Shown: positions 8,521-17,684, counted from the first letter of the stretch. The stretch is 64,000 nt of DNA from Desulfonema magnum (GCF_017377395.1 NZ_CP061800.1:4051633-4115632); one strand, 5' to 3'. Numbers and translations: made by a program. The notes: generated from the letters alone by a model not told the origin.

Positions 8521-10761
8521 TTATATGATTCTGGCCCGGATTCGTTCTATGGTTCGTATTTCTTTTGTAAGTTCTGCTGTTGATATCCCTTCCTTTTTTT
8601 CTGTATCTTCTTCATGGGTTGTGAATGTCAAGGCACGCTGCCCCTCGGGTTGTTTCCCTTCCAATGCCCTCTTAATTTGTTCAGACAGACCGCCTTTCTT
8701 CCTAATGGAAGTTCTTTTAAATGCCTTTTCCCAAGATGCTTCATCTAATTCACGGCTTCGAACTATTTGCGCTCTTTTTGCCTTAAATTTTATTCCCGGG
8801 AGAAAATAGTTCTTAATATATGGCTTAATAATTCTGTCAGCCAAATCATGATCATCTCCATATTCTTCCAAATATTGACAGAATATAATCGCCCATATCT
8901 CAGCGTTGCCTGTGTCTGTAAAAAGTTTGGCTGGGTCTCCAAAAAGTTGGGGCTGGTTTACATCTATCTGAGGCAGTGTATTTAGTTCTTTCTGGTGTTC
9001 TTCAGCGATTATCTTATAAATCGCTGATTTTTCCTGAACACTTAACTTTTTAAAGTTATCTCTAATTTTGTCCGTAATACTTTCGGTTTCCCCGAAAAAA
9101 TGATCCGCAAACATCTCATTGGATGCCAATTCGTTACCAAAGGCTTTGGTTATATTATCTTTACAACGATTCCAGTTCTCGTTGAAACTTTTTATTACAT
9201 TTGACTCTGGAGCAGCAGCATTTTTCTTGGCTGTTTCAAGTTCCTTTTTGGCCGCTTCAAAATTCTCTTCGGCTTCATAAGCTTTTGCATCATCTCCAGC
9301 AAGCCTATTCCAGCTTGCAAGTTGATCATAGGCTTCCTTTTCCTGAAGTGCATCTTCATAAACTTTCTCGGCCCTATCACGATTCTCTTTAGCTTTAATA
9401 ACATTAACATCAGCATTAATCCACTCTTCCCTGACAGCCTCTCTGTCTTTCTTGGCAGCCTCTCTTGCATCTTTGCGCTTTTTCTCTTCCAATTCTTTTG
9501 CTTTTTCTGCTTCTTCAGCCAATTTTTCTTTCTTTTCAATTTGCTCTATCTGCTTTTTTGCCAATTCTGCCTGTATTTCCTGAGCTCCAGCCATCCTTTC
9601 CTGAGCTGCAAGCTGCTGTTTTTGAACATCAAGCTGCCCTTGTTGCAAATTACGCTGCTGCTTTTGAACATCAAGCTGCCCTTGTTGCAAATTACGCTGC
9701 TGCTTTTGAACATTCAAACGCTCTCTTTGAATTCCTGTATTCTCAATCTGAGTTGCAGATATGTTTCTCAATGCTGTTGTTTGATCTGTCTGATTGATAA
9801 ATTGAAAAATTTGAATATCAGGCCACTGTTTTTGAGGACCAAGCTGTTCCAGATTTAAACCAAGTTGCCATTTCAAGAAGTTTAACCCCTTGTCTTTGTT
9901 GCCATAATTCTGCTTTTTCTTAGTTTCAGGATTAACAGACGAGGGGTTTTTTGCATTTTTTAATTTCCCTTCATATTGAATTATAAGCTTTGTCATGTGA
10001 TTAAAATCAACCTTGTTCTGATTCAGAATATGCTTCAATATACTGGCATCCTGTCTATTCCCCTCAGCTTTTAATTGCTCTGCTATTTCGATTAACCTTT
10101 TTCTTGCTTCTTGTTCATTTTTGGGCTGCATTTGGATCATCTCCCCACCCATCTGCCCCTGCTGGACAACATGAGTGAGTTCATGTGCAAGCACATTGCG
10201 CCCCTGGGAAGAAGAATCATTATACTCCCCTTTTCCGAAATATATGTTGCTGCCTACGGTAAAAGCCCGGGCACCGATGGATTCTGCGGTTTTATGCGAA
10301 GCACCGTTGTCGTGAACACGCACATCCGCAAAAGAGTGGCCAAAACCGGATTCCATATCTGCTCTTGTATTTTTATTCAGCGCCTTGCCGCCATGTTCCG
10401 GCAGAGCTAGATTCACGGATGAACCCGAAGCGGCCGCACCAGATACAGAAACACCTCCGCCATTATGACTTGGCGCACCGCCCACAACCTGAGAGGCCAC
10501 GCGGTCCGCCTGACGCTCGTATCTGTCTCCCGGCTCGCCAACATCAAGGCTTTTTGTCTGGAGCATTCCTGCTGGTGCAGGCGAAATATTGATGCGATTC
10601 AGTCTGTGTCCGGCATCGGCCGGAGGAGCATATTCAGTCTGTGTCCGAGTGTTAAAAGCAGGCCGCTCGTCAAATAAACCTGTCTTTTCAGCCAGGGCCG
10701 GCACATTCTGCGCCGGAGCTTTTTTTGCCTCATATGCCGCAGTTTTTTCAATCGCCATCAT
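8521..10761 (-). CDS. DUF4157 (eCIS core) protein with HExxH motif and coiled-coil region
   Basis: This 746-aa protein has an N-terminal DUF4157 domain, the most common eCIS-linked domain, seen on toxins and structural cargo. Residues 71-88 ('SLDVGEPGDRYERQADRV') and the zinc-protease-like HELTH at 193-197 ('VLAHELTHVVQQ') are canonical. Residues about 345-540 form a long charged coiled coil with an internal 14-residue repeat (LDVQKQQRNLQQGQ, two full copies plus partials, encoded by 42-bp DNA repeats). The final 200 residues are helical and unrecognised. Either a cargo/effector or a tape-measure-like component would fit. Its place inside the structural operon, rather than at the end, favours an integral or loaded role. 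The start could be either of two adjacent ATGs, preceded by AGAGGA. Confidence 0.75.
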   Translation of the reverse strand: MMAIEKTAAYEAKKAPAQNVPALAEKTGLFDERPAFNTRTQTEYAPPADAGHRLNRINISPAPAGMLQTKSLDVGEPGDRYERQADRVASQVVGGAPSHNGGGVSVSGAAASGSSVNLALPEHGGKALNKNTRADMESGFGHSFADVRVHDNGASHKTAESIGARAFTVGSNIYFGKGEYNDSSSQGRNVLAHELTHVVQQGQMGGEMIQMQPKNEQEARKRLIEIAEQLKAEGNRQDASILKHILNQNKVDFNHMTKLIIQYEGKLKNAKNPSSVNPETKKKQNYGNKDKGLNFLKWQLGLNLEQLGPQKQWPDIQIFQFINQTDQTTALRNISATQIENTGIQRERLNVQKQQRNLQQGQLDVQKQQRNLQQGQLDVQKQQLAAQERMAGAQEIQAELAKKQIEQIEKKEKLAEEAEKAKELEEKKRKDAREAAKKDREAVREEWINADVNVIKAKENRDRAEKVYEDALQEKEAYDQLASWNRLAGDDAKAYEAEENFEAAKKELETAKKNAAAPESNVIKSFNENWNRCKDNITKAFGNELASNEMFADHFFGETESITDKIRDNFKKLSVQEKSAIYKIIAEEHQKELNTLPQIDVNQPQLFGDPAKLFTDTGNAEIWAIIFCQYLEEYGDDHDLADRIIKPYIKNYFLPGIKFKAKRAQIVRSRELDEASWEKAFKRTSIRKKGGLSEQIKRALEGKQPEGQRALTFTTHEEDTEKKEGISTAELTKEIRTIERIRARII

Positions 10762-10804
10762 CCATTCCTCTGAAAGTATTATTGTTTATAAGGCTTAAAA
10801 TTTT

Positions 10805-11080
10805 TTACTTCATATTCCCCGACAACCCGTCATAAAGTGATTGAGCGATCTGCACACCAGTTGCTTCGGGTTTGTTCGTGAGATTTCCCTTCAGAACGCC
10901 AGTATTCAGTTGATCAAGATTTCCCTTTATCGCCAGATCGCCTGATGAAATCTCTTTTTCCGCTAACAACCTTGTCAGTTCAGTTTTCAACGCCTTTACC
11001 ACGCGTCCCTTATGACGCGGTTCTACCCCTTCAAGAACAAGGTTGCCTATTTCCAATTCAATATTGTTTTTCAGACCCAT
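10805..11080 (-). CDS. small eCIS-locus protein of unknown function
   Basis: This 91-aa protein overlaps the 3' end of the AAA ATPase gene by 10 bp, so the two are translationally coupled. It is predicted to be mostly alpha-helical, with a beta segment at the start ('NNIELEIGNLVLEGVEPRHKGRVV' in pieces) and no motif that I recognise. Small proteins of this size and position occur next to the ATPase in other eCIS loci. A role as an adaptor or as a targeting factor for the DUF4157 protein encoded next is a guess. Confidence 0.7.
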   Translation of the reverse strand: MGLKNNIELEIGNLVLEGVEPRHKGRVVKALKTELTRLLAEKEISSGDLAIKGNLDQLNTGVLKGNLTNKPEATGVQIAQSLYDGLSGNMK

Positions 11081-13050
11081 CCCTCTGTCTCCGCCCTGGT
11101 CAATGACCTTTCCATTTTTGCGTACTCTCCCTGAGCCGCTTCAAGCAGATGTTCCATGGACACGGATTTATCCGCTTCTGCCGCGAGAAACGCGGCATTT
11201 AACGCTATATTTCTGATGTTGCCGCCCGGAATATTCAGTTGAGACAATCTTGCAGTGTCCACATCCCGCGTCGGCGTATCTGACGGAAATATTCTCTGCC
11301 ATATTCTTTCGCGCTGCTCGGTATCGGGAAAGGGAAAATCAACAATGAACCGAATCCTGCGCATGAACGCGGTATCCAGTGCGTCTTTCAAGTTTGTTGT
11401 GAGTATTGCAATCCCTTTGTAGTCCTCCATCCTTTGGAGGAGATAACTGACCTCGATATTCGCGTGCCGGTCGTGGCTGTCCTTTACCTCGCTCCGCTTT
11501 CCGAACAAGGCATCAGCCTCGTCAAACACGAGTATCGCACCGCCAGCTTCAGCAGAATCAAACACACGACGAAGCTGTTTTTCAGTCTCACCGATATATT
11601 TGCTGACAACAGCGCTCAAATCAATTCTGTAAAGATCAAGCTGCAATTCATTTGCCAGAACTTCCGCAGCCATTGTCTTACCTGTTCCGCTCGCGCCAGC
11701 GAATAGCGCAGTAATGCCAAGCCCCCGGCTCAGTTTGGCTGCAAATCCCCAGTGCTCATACACTTTCTGTCGGTGTCGTGCATGTATCGCTATGTTTCGC
11801 AGCGTCTTCATCTGTGCTTCAGGGAGAACAAGATCATCCCACCCTGTGTTCGATGTGATGCCCCGGGCAAGCCCATCCATTCCCTGACGCGTCTGGAATC
11901 TGCACGCATTCCACAAATCCGAACGGTTATCCCCATTTCTGTTGTTCCCTGATATGCTGATCCACGCGGATCGAATCGAAGAAACGCTCATGTCAAACTG
12001 TGAAACAATCTTTCCGATGTCCGAACTCACATCTGCTGAATCTTCTTTAATGTAATTCCGCCATATCTTCTCCTGTTCAGCACTTTCAGGTTTCTGCACA
12101 TCGAAAACTGCTGTCTGGCAATGTCTCAGAGACTTGCGATCCCGACAGGAAAGCATGACCAGCCCCGTACTCTGCTCAAGTATATGGACAATCGTGCCAT
12201 ATCTGACCGGATTCGTGTCATTTGTTCCATGACAATCAATCATCAAGACCCTGGAATTTAAAGCCGCCTCTCTGATCCACAGCCGCGTGAAATGCTCCAA
12301 GCCCTCGGGATCAGGCGGAAGCAGATATTCCGGCATAACGCAAAGCTCATGGTCAAGCATTGAACAAACAGAGGATGCAATCGCTGTTTTTCCCGCACCA
12401 GCCTTGCCGCAAAGCTGGACAACAGGCGGTCTGTCAAAATTTTCCACAGCTTTTATAAGGGTTTTCACGATCCTGTCAGCGAGCTTTTTATGTGAAAGAA
12501 CCAACGCTTCATCATTTTTCACACACCTGACAAAACGCTTCAGACGGGCATCCATCTGGGGAACCCCAGCCAGATAATGCAGCGCAAACTCGTCAATCCG
12601 AAGCGGACTATGGACAAGAGACCTTCCCGCTTCCACTTCGATTAAACGCCATTTCCTGAGAGGCGCGTCAGGCGTAAGCGCGCTCCAATGAGGATCAGGA
12701 AGGGCAGACAACCCAAGGCTGAAAGTCGGATATGTCTGTTTTTCATCCCCGAGAACCTTGGCACAGAGTCCTGCAAAATCCCCCTCCGTCTCAATGCCCG
12801 CGCAAAGCAGCAAAATGTTTTTCTCAAACCCTGACAGACCAAAAACCGAACACAAAATATCCAACGCACTGCCAGCGGCCTCCACAGGTTCCTTTCTCTC
12901 CGTCTCCCCGTCCCCACATGAAGAAATCGCCACATGATCACCAATGCGGCAAAGCAATGCCTGCCGCACCTCGTCAATGGCCGAGGCAAGACAACGCCTG
13001 TTTTTCTCCAGCCAGTCGGCTGAAGCAAAGCTATTCGATATTGCATTCAT
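11071..13050 (-). CDS. eCIS AAA+ ATPase (Afp15-like)
   Basis: This 659-aa protein has two ATPase modules. The first has a Walker A at residues 215-222 (GKAGAGKT) but a weak Walker B ('RVLMIDCHGT'). The second is a classical AAA+ module with Walker A GASGTGKT at 452-459, Walker B ILVFDEAD at 506-513, and sensor/arginine-finger region 'ILTTNLKDALDTAFMRRIRF'. The N-terminal 200 residues are helical. Afp15-type ATPases are conserved in eCIS and are needed for particle assembly or late maturation; they are not ClpV, so the particle is not thought to be recycled. The gene sits between the terminator-side genes and the DUF4157 gene. Confidence 0.9.
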   Translation of the reverse strand: MNAISNSFASADWLEKNRRCLASAIDEVRQALLCRIGDHVAISSCGDGETERKEPVEAAGSALDILCSVFGLSGFEKNILLLCAGIETEGDFAGLCAKVLGDEKQTYPTFSLGLSALPDPHWSALTPDAPLRKWRLIEVEAGRSLVHSPLRIDEFALHYLAGVPQMDARLKRFVRCVKNDEALVLSHKKLADRIVKTLIKAVENFDRPPVVQLCGKAGAGKTAIASSVCSMLDHELCVMPEYLLPPDPEGLEHFTRLWIREAALNSRVLMIDCHGTNDTNPVRYGTIVHILEQSTGLVMLSCRDRKSLRHCQTAVFDVQKPESAEQEKIWRNYIKEDSADVSSDIGKIVSQFDMSVSSIRSAWISISGNNRNGDNRSDLWNACRFQTRQGMDGLARGITSNTGWDDLVLPEAQMKTLRNIAIHARHRQKVYEHWGFAAKLSRGLGITALFAGASGTGKTMAAEVLANELQLDLYRIDLSAVVSKYIGETEKQLRRVFDSAEAGGAILVFDEADALFGKRSEVKDSHDRHANIEVSYLLQRMEDYKGIAILTTNLKDALDTAFMRRIRFIVDFPFPDTEQRERIWQRIFPSDTPTRDVDTARLSQLNIPGGNIRNIALNAAFLAAEADKSVSMEHLLEAAQGEYAKMERSLTRAETEGWV

Positions 13051-13063
13051 TTCAAAACCATAA

Positions 13064-13195
13064 AAAAAGTGTCTAAAGTGTCTAAAGTGCCGAAAGTGTC
13101 TAAAGTGCCTAATGATTGAGAGAATGAATTTAGCCCACTTTAGCTCACTTTAGCTCACTTTAGCTCACTTTAGACACTTTAGCCCACTTCAAAAA
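13064..13195. repeat. degenerate 9-bp intergenic repeat with inverted halves
   Basis: GTCTAAAGTGTCTAAAGTG-type words at 13068-13112 face the complementary CACTTTAGCTCACTTTAGC-type words at 13136-13190. About 130 bp of this low-complexity sequence separates the ATPase gene from the gene at 13189. The second half overlaps that gene's stop codon region. It belongs to the same family as the blocks at 3618, 4878 and 5600. Confidence 0.8.
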
Positions 13196-13860
13196 CTCAC
13201 CACCGGCCCGCGATACACCCCATCCTGCATTTCAAGAACGGTTTCAGCGCGGTCCACTTCTATTCTTACGAGATATTTTCCTGCTTTTATGCGATTTATC
13301 GGAAAAATAACTTCATCGGTGTCTTCATTTTTCGAAGTTGCGGGAAATCTGTAGGAACAAGGTTCATCAGGAGATAATTCATTCAGGAGAATATATGTTT
13401 TTTGGTGGGTGCCGAGTATCGTGTTGAGCTTTGCCGTCATATCCGCCGATATCAGCCCGTTACTGCCGCTTTTATTACTTACCCTAGTCTCTCCGACAAT
13501 CTTTGGACGAAGTTTTATCCTGATCTTGTTTGATGAGGGTCCGTTTCGCCAGTCCAGCTCATCTTTTTGAGCGTTTGGATGACCGAACCCTATTTTGTGT
13601 ACAATCTGTAAATCCTGTTCACCTGCTCTCAGCAATGGATTATCAAGAGCGAGAGAAATTTCAGTTTTACTGATTTCATCATCATTTAGCGGAGATATCA
13701 CGCTTCCGATCCGAATCAGCGTTTTTTCACCTTTCAAGCTGTCGCCGCAGAGGATTATTTTATCCCCGATAAACACAGGATGCTTTTTCCCTTTTTCAGA
13801 TTCCGCCGCATAAATAACCGGGTTTGCAAACGGCGAAACCAAGATGTTTCGACCATCCAT
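13189..13860 (-). CDS. eCIS-locus protein, beta-rich, unrecognised
   Basis: This 223-aa protein has no transmembrane segment or signal peptide. Segments such as 'IIFLGDSLKGEKTLIRIGSV'-like strands near residue 35 and 'AGKYLVRIEVDRAETVLEM' near the end suggest two immunoglobulin/IPT-like beta-sandwich domains. In several eCIS loci the DUF4255 protein carries such sandwich domains at its C-terminus; here DUF4255 is the next gene upstream (33 bp away) and lacks them. This protein may therefore be the detached C-terminal part. That is inference from order and fold impression only. Confidence 0.6.
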   Translation of the reverse strand: MDGRNILVSPFANPVIYAAESEKGKKHPVFIGDKIILCGDSLKGEKTLIRIGSVISPLNDDEISKTEISLALDNPLLRAGEQDLQIVHKIGFGHPNAQKDELDWRNGPSSNKIRIKLRPKIVGETRVSNKSGSNGLISADMTAKLNTILGTHQKTYILLNELSPDEPCSYRFPATSKNEDTDEVIFPINRIKAGKYLVRIEVDRAETVLEMQDGVYRGPVVSF

Positions 13861-13893
13861 GTTAAATGCCTTTGTCTCTGATTTTCATTTTTT

Positions 13894-14460
13894 TTAGCCA
13901 TGAACCGGAAGCGCAGGCGCGCTTACTGTATCTTCGCTTTCGATCTGCACAACACTCGCCTCATAAGCAATCGAGAGCGCGTGCTGGGTCTGGAATGCGG
14001 ACCAGATTTTAAACGATTCTTCCAGAGAAAACGGAATCGTCGTAAATTTGACCTGTTCAACACTTGTATCCAGATCGGAATTCCTGATGTAATCAATTTT
14101 GTTTATCACATCTCTGATCTGCTGACTTTCCAAAACCGGGTTCGCGTGAATGGCTGAGACCACGCTCCCAAGAAGACGCTGAGGTTCATGTGTTGCGTCA
14201 TTACCGTAAAAACTGATCAAATAATTTAAATTAAGTGCGATCTGGGGACATTGAATCAGAGAACCGTTGCTACGTCTTGTGGGAAGGTCTGTGTTGCGTA
14301 AAGATTTATTGGGGTTTACCTGGTACATATAAATATTTATGGCCGGGCTTTCTTTTTGTTTTGAAGGGTGCATGGTTGTAACAGCGGCACCCTGAACCGC
14401 TTCCTGCAACAGTTCCTTCAAGACTTCCGTAACAGTTGCGATTGCCAGGTAATTGCTCAT
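13894..14460 (-). CDS. eCIS tail terminator, DUF4255 (Afp16-like)
   Basis: This 188-aa protein matches DUF4255: N-terminal 'SNYLAIATVTEVLKELLQEA', then 'INIYMYQVNPNKSLRNTDLPTR', and 'LNYLISFYGNDATHEPQRLLGSV' in part. Afp16 caps the distal end of the tube and sheath and sets particle length. Its ATG overlaps the stop region of the preceding charged protein (14457-14460), so the two are coupled. Confidence 0.9.
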   Translation of the reverse strand: MSNYLAIATVTEVLKELLQEAVQGAAVTTMHPSKQKESPAINIYMYQVNPNKSLRNTDLPTRRSNGSLIQCPQIALNLNYLISFYGNDATHEPQRLLGSVVSAIHANPVLESQQIRDVINKIDYIRNSDLDTSVEQVKFTTIPFSLEESFKIWSAFQTQHALSIAYEASVVQIESEDTVSAPALPVHG

Positions 14461-15821
14461 ATTCTTCCTCTGCTTCTTCGTTCAAGATAGGCATTAAGAG
14501 ATGTGGACGGGGAAAACGGGGCACTGGGAGGTGCAACCTGCCTCTTCTGAGGCTGAGGCGGACTTTTAACCTCCACCCTGCCTATGTTCACTTTTATTGT
14601 CCTCTCAGCATCTCTTTGTTTTTTTTCCTGACGAGCCGGTACCGTGTTCGGGATCTGTGATTTCATTGTTTGCTGCATCATGCTGTCAGAGGAGATTCTG
14701 TCTCTGTCTCTTTTGAGATGCTTTTGATTAAATTTTTTAACAAGATGGCGTGGTTTATCTGTTTTTTGCAGTCTGTCCTGTCGCGGCTCAGATATCTCAA
14801 TTTTATCTCCATGATCTGATGGTTCAGGTCCCTTCCTGGTTTTTTCCTCCTCACTTCGCCGCTGTCGGATGAAATTACCCTCAGCCACATAATCACCGGG
14901 CCAGATGTCCTTTTCATGGGACATTTCTATCAATGGCTCTGACGATATTTTTTTTTCTGTTGATTTTACAGAACCGGCTGCTTCTGATTCTATGTTTTTC
15001 AGCCTGTCCCCGGCATTTCTGACTTTTTTGTTATGGCCGCGCGTTCCGTCATCTCTGACCCTGTGTTTCCGCATATTGAGATCTTCGGGCTGATGATTGC
15101 CTTCAGTGTTCAGGTCCGAGAGCATCTCTGTATCTCTGTCCTTTTTATCGGGAACTTTTATGACAGACCGGGGCAGAAATTTCTCCTTTGTCGGTTTCGC
15201 AGACTCGGCAAAATATGCTTCTTTTCTTTGCCTCCCATCATCAGCGATGTCTTTCTTTTTCGTGTCAGGAGGGTCCCAGGACTTCTCTGCCAAATCGTTT
15301 TGGATGGCGGCAGTCTCTTCTTTTTTACGGCGATCATCTTCTCCCTCCAAATTTATCAGGGCGCCTGTGCCGGAATCCGCATCTGTCCCCGCTGACCAAC
15401 GGTGTTCATCTCTTTTTTGCACATCGTTTGCATTGTCTCTTCCATCTGACATGCTTATCAAAGATTCAGGAGATTCATTCCTTGTTATTTTTTTCACCGC
15501 TCCTGTCGCATCTGATATTATTTTTTTCTCCGGGGCATTCTCCCTGCCTGGTTCTCTGATATGAAAATCTTTCTCAGACCCCTCGGTATTCGGTACAAGA
15601 GGCTTTTTTTCCTTATGTCTTTCCGGCTGATACGGACCGGAACGATCTGCCGAGTCTCTTTTTTTGTCCTTGTTTCTGATTCTTTGCTCATCTAAAAGAG
15701 AGGTCTCAGGCAAGTCTTTAACCACAGGCTGCCCAGGTGAAAACATCGGTGCTATCAGGGGCCTTGTCACGGGGGCCGATTCTATTTGCTGTGATGCGAT
15801 CTGAGTCAGAAAATCGGTCAT
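14457..15821 (-). CDS. long charged low-complexity eCIS-locus protein
   Basis: The 454-aa form starts at the ATG overlapping the upstream stop as ATGA (15818-15821). A longer frame to 15890 exists, but its extra residues copy the neighbouring gene in another frame. The N-terminus 'MTDFLTQIASQQIESAPVTR' is ordered-looking. Residues about 60-400 are a Lys/Glu/Asp/Arg-rich sequence with little hydrophobic content, so probably disordered. The C-terminus ends with a Pro-rich stretch and 'SLNAYLERRSRGRI'. No family is recognised. Short conserved ends joined by a long flexible linker fit a tether or scaffold; a tape-measure role is possible but the protein lacks typical hydrophobic stretches. Confidence 0.65.
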   Translation of the reverse strand: MTDFLTQIASQQIESAPVTRPLIAPMFSPGQPVVKDLPETSLLDEQRIRNKDKKRDSADRSGPYQPERHKEKKPLVPNTEGSEKDFHIREPGRENAPEKKIISDATGAVKKITRNESPESLISMSDGRDNANDVQKRDEHRWSAGTDADSGTGALINLEGEDDRRKKEETAAIQNDLAEKSWDPPDTKKKDIADDGRQRKEAYFAESAKPTKEKFLPRSVIKVPDKKDRDTEMLSDLNTEGNHQPEDLNMRKHRVRDDGTRGHNKKVRNAGDRLKNIESEAAGSVKSTEKKISSEPLIEMSHEKDIWPGDYVAEGNFIRQRRSEEEKTRKGPEPSDHGDKIEISEPRQDRLQKTDKPRHLVKKFNQKHLKRDRDRISSDSMMQQTMKSQIPNTVPARQEKKQRDAERTIKVNIGRVEVKSPPQPQKRQVAPPSAPFSPSTSLNAYLERRSRGRI

Positions 15822-16555
15822 GATTCTGCCATTTCCATATATTGATGCCTGCGAACAGCGCTCATTCCAAGGATGTCTGCCTCCCGCCATCCGTAGTATC
15901 TCGCCAGAATGCTCACTTCACGCAGCAACCGCTTTGCCTGTGCCTCGATTTCTCTCCACAAATAAGCTGCAATGTCAATAGGAAGCAATAATTCGCTGCC
16001 ACACTCCGGGCATTCCACTTCTATCTTCATGTTCGCCTGGGGATCCGATTCGGCGATTCTTTCCGAAATTACAGCAATCACCGAATCAGGCAACTGACCC
16101 GCCGATATTTCAGTTCTGGCACAGGATAACTCCAGTATTGCCCTTTCCGCCAGCAGCCTTCGGGCGGATTTAACATCCGAGCAATTTGCGGCCGCAGCCA
16201 AGTCAAAGCTGTTAATCAGTCGTAATTTCATTTCATAAGCTTCAAATTTCAGCCTTTCATCGCTTTTGTCCCTGTCAGCAGTTCCGGATTTATCCCGAAG
16301 TTCATCCACATCCGCGATAAACTCCAGTTCCTGGCTGCATTGATCACATTTTGCAACACCATGCAGTTTTCTGCCGAAAGTCCGCTCCCGAATCAAAAGC
16401 AAAAGATCATTGCGTTGTCCGATGCTCAACAAGGCCAGGTCATCCCACGATTTTTCCGGAAATGCTGTCTGTAAAATTATCATGGCCTGATCCACAGGAT
16501 GCTGCTGCTGGGCGAGTTCCCAAACACGGAGTATTTTGTCATTATCCAAGGTCAT
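15818..16555 (-). CDS. zinc-ribbon baseplate-like protein of the eCIS
   Basis: This 245-aa protein has two cysteine pairs, CDQC at residues 70-73 and CPEC at about 182-185, likely to form one zinc site. Its N-terminal helical part ends in 'LLLLIRERTFGRKLHGVAKC', and the C-terminus has 'LAYLWREIEAQ'-like helices and 'ILARYYGWREADILGMS', resembling the short motif of T4-type baseplate proteins (gp26/gp51-like). It is encoded just after the tube genes and overlaps the next gene by 4 bp. A role at the baseplate or in its assembly is likely; the exact counterpart in Afp is not clear to me. Confidence 0.65.
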   Translation of the reverse strand: MTLDNDKILRVWELAQQQHPVDQAMIILQTAFPEKSWDDLALLSIGQRNDLLLLIRERTFGRKLHGVAKCDQCSQELEFIADVDELRDKSGTADRDKSDERLKFEAYEMKLRLINSFDLAAAANCSDVKSARRLLAERAILELSCARTEISAGQLPDSVIAVISERIAESDPQANMKIEVECPECGSELLLPIDIAAYLWREIEAQAKRLLREVSILARYYGWREADILGMSAVRRHQYMEMAES

Positions 16556-16572
16556 TATCCGCCATAAAACGT

Positions 16573-17085
16573 CTATGCTGGTCTTTTCCGGGCTCCTTCT
16601 TCGGCGGAGGTTCCAAGCACTTCATGTGTCCACCCCTCGTGTTCTACTGTAATCTCTTCAATTGCGATGGCGTTATCATCGGCAGAAAGTTCCGGAAGTG
16701 TGTTGTACCCCGAAACCCAGCATTTTTCCAGAGTATATTTTACAGCAATTTCCCCCTTTTCATCACATAGGGCAATGATCAGCCGCTTACGCAGCCCTTT
16801 AAGCTGATTATTGTTACTATAATTCCAGACTGCTTCGGCCCAGTCCTTGAATTTATTATCTGCTGTGATTCCGCGGGACAAGGTCACAGGTTCATAAGAT
16901 ATCTGCCCCGGGACTTTCCGTTGGCTCTGATAGTTGCCTCCCTCGCCATACGAAACCACATCCACGGACCAGGACAGACCGCTCACGTTATTCACATATG
17001 CGACGAGACTTTTTTCCTCGTCACTGTCAAAATAAACTTTGAACCTGAAATTTTTATAAGGATCTCTTGAAAGGGCCTTTGCCAT
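16573..17085 (-). CDS. eCIS inner tube protein 3 (T4 gp19 family)
   Basis: This 170-aa protein belongs to the gp19/Hcp-like tube family. Signature segments are 'DPYKNFRFKVYF' at the N-terminus, 'VSGLSWSVDVVSYGEGGNYQS' (tube-interface loop), 'VTLSRGITADNKFKDWAEAV' and 'NAIAIEEITVEHEGW'. Compared with the two other tube genes it is the longest, and it is farthest from the sheath gene. eCIS commonly encode three such paralogues: one builds the bulk tube, the other two form first rings at the baseplate. Which is which cannot be told from sequence alone. Confidence 0.9.
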   Translation of the reverse strand: MAKALSRDPYKNFRFKVYFDSDEEKSLVAYVNNVSGLSWSVDVVSYGEGGNYQSQRKVPGQISYEPVTLSRGITADNKFKDWAEAVWNYSNNNQLKGLRKRLIIALCDEKGEIAVKYTLEKCWVSGYNTLPELSADDNAIAIEEITVEHEGWTHEVLGTSAEEGARKRPA

Positions 17086-17198
17086 CCTGTTTCATCTCCA
17101 TTTCAGGGCTTGCGACAAAATGACCTGAAAAAATTTTAAAATTAGCGTGCAATATCGAAATTTATGGGAATCAGAGAGATAACATTCTTTCATAAAAA

Positions 17199-17684
17199 TT
17201 ATTCTGTTTCACGCTGAAACCCTTCATGCTGAATCGTCAGCGTCTGAATTGCTATCGCATTGTCGGTCGAATTCAGATCCGGCAGAGCCTGATACTGGGA
17301 TACCCAGCAATCATAAACCCGGTATTTTAACACGGTGTCGCCTTTGTCATTGCAAAGCTCAATGGTAATATCTTTTCGAATATTAGCGTTACCTTCAGAT
17401 TCATCATAACCGTTAACAGGATCAAGCGCCATGGCCCACGCGTGAAATGTGCCGTCCTTTGTCATGCCTCTGGACAGCGTGAGCGGTTCAAAGCTTGCCA
17501 GCCCGGGCGAGGGACATGATGAAGGGACGCTGTCTCCGCCGCCGTCTCTGAATGATATTGCCTCAATGCTTCTTGACAAAGCGCTCACATTTGTCACACC
17601 AGCCACCGCATCTGACGAGCCTTCACCAAAATAAACTTTGAATCTGTAATTCTTATATGGATCAAGGACAAGAGTTCTTGCCAT
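17199..17684 (-). CDS. eCIS inner tube protein 2 (T4 gp19 family)
   Basis: This 161-aa tube paralogue has 'DPYKNYRFKVYFGEGSSDAV', 'VTNVSALSRSIEAISFRDGG', 'LTLSRGMTKDGTFHAWAMAL' and 'NAIAIQTLTIQHEGF'. The insertion around residues 50-60 with two cysteine/proline residues ('CPSPG') is absent from the other two copies, so this one may be an adaptor ring. It is preceded by 100 bp of non-coding DNA. Confidence 0.9.
   Translation of the reverse strand: MARTLVLDPYKNYRFKVYFGEGSSDAVAGVTNVSALSRSIEAISFRDGGGDSVPSSCPSPGLASFEPLTLSRGMTKDGTFHAWAMALDPVNGYDESEGNANIRKDITIELCNDKGDTVLKYRVYDCWVSQYQALPDLNSTDNAIAIQTLTIQHEGFQRETE

Noticed and set aside
12642..13046. Second open frame on the same strand inside the AAA ATPase gene
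   Set aside because: It is an out-of-frame shadow of the ATPase N-terminus with Arg/Cys-rich composition and no ribosome-binding site.
15822..15890. Upstream start of the charged eCIS protein
   Set aside because: These codons overlap the neighbouring gene in another frame, while ATGA overlap at 15818-15821 gives a standard coupled start.
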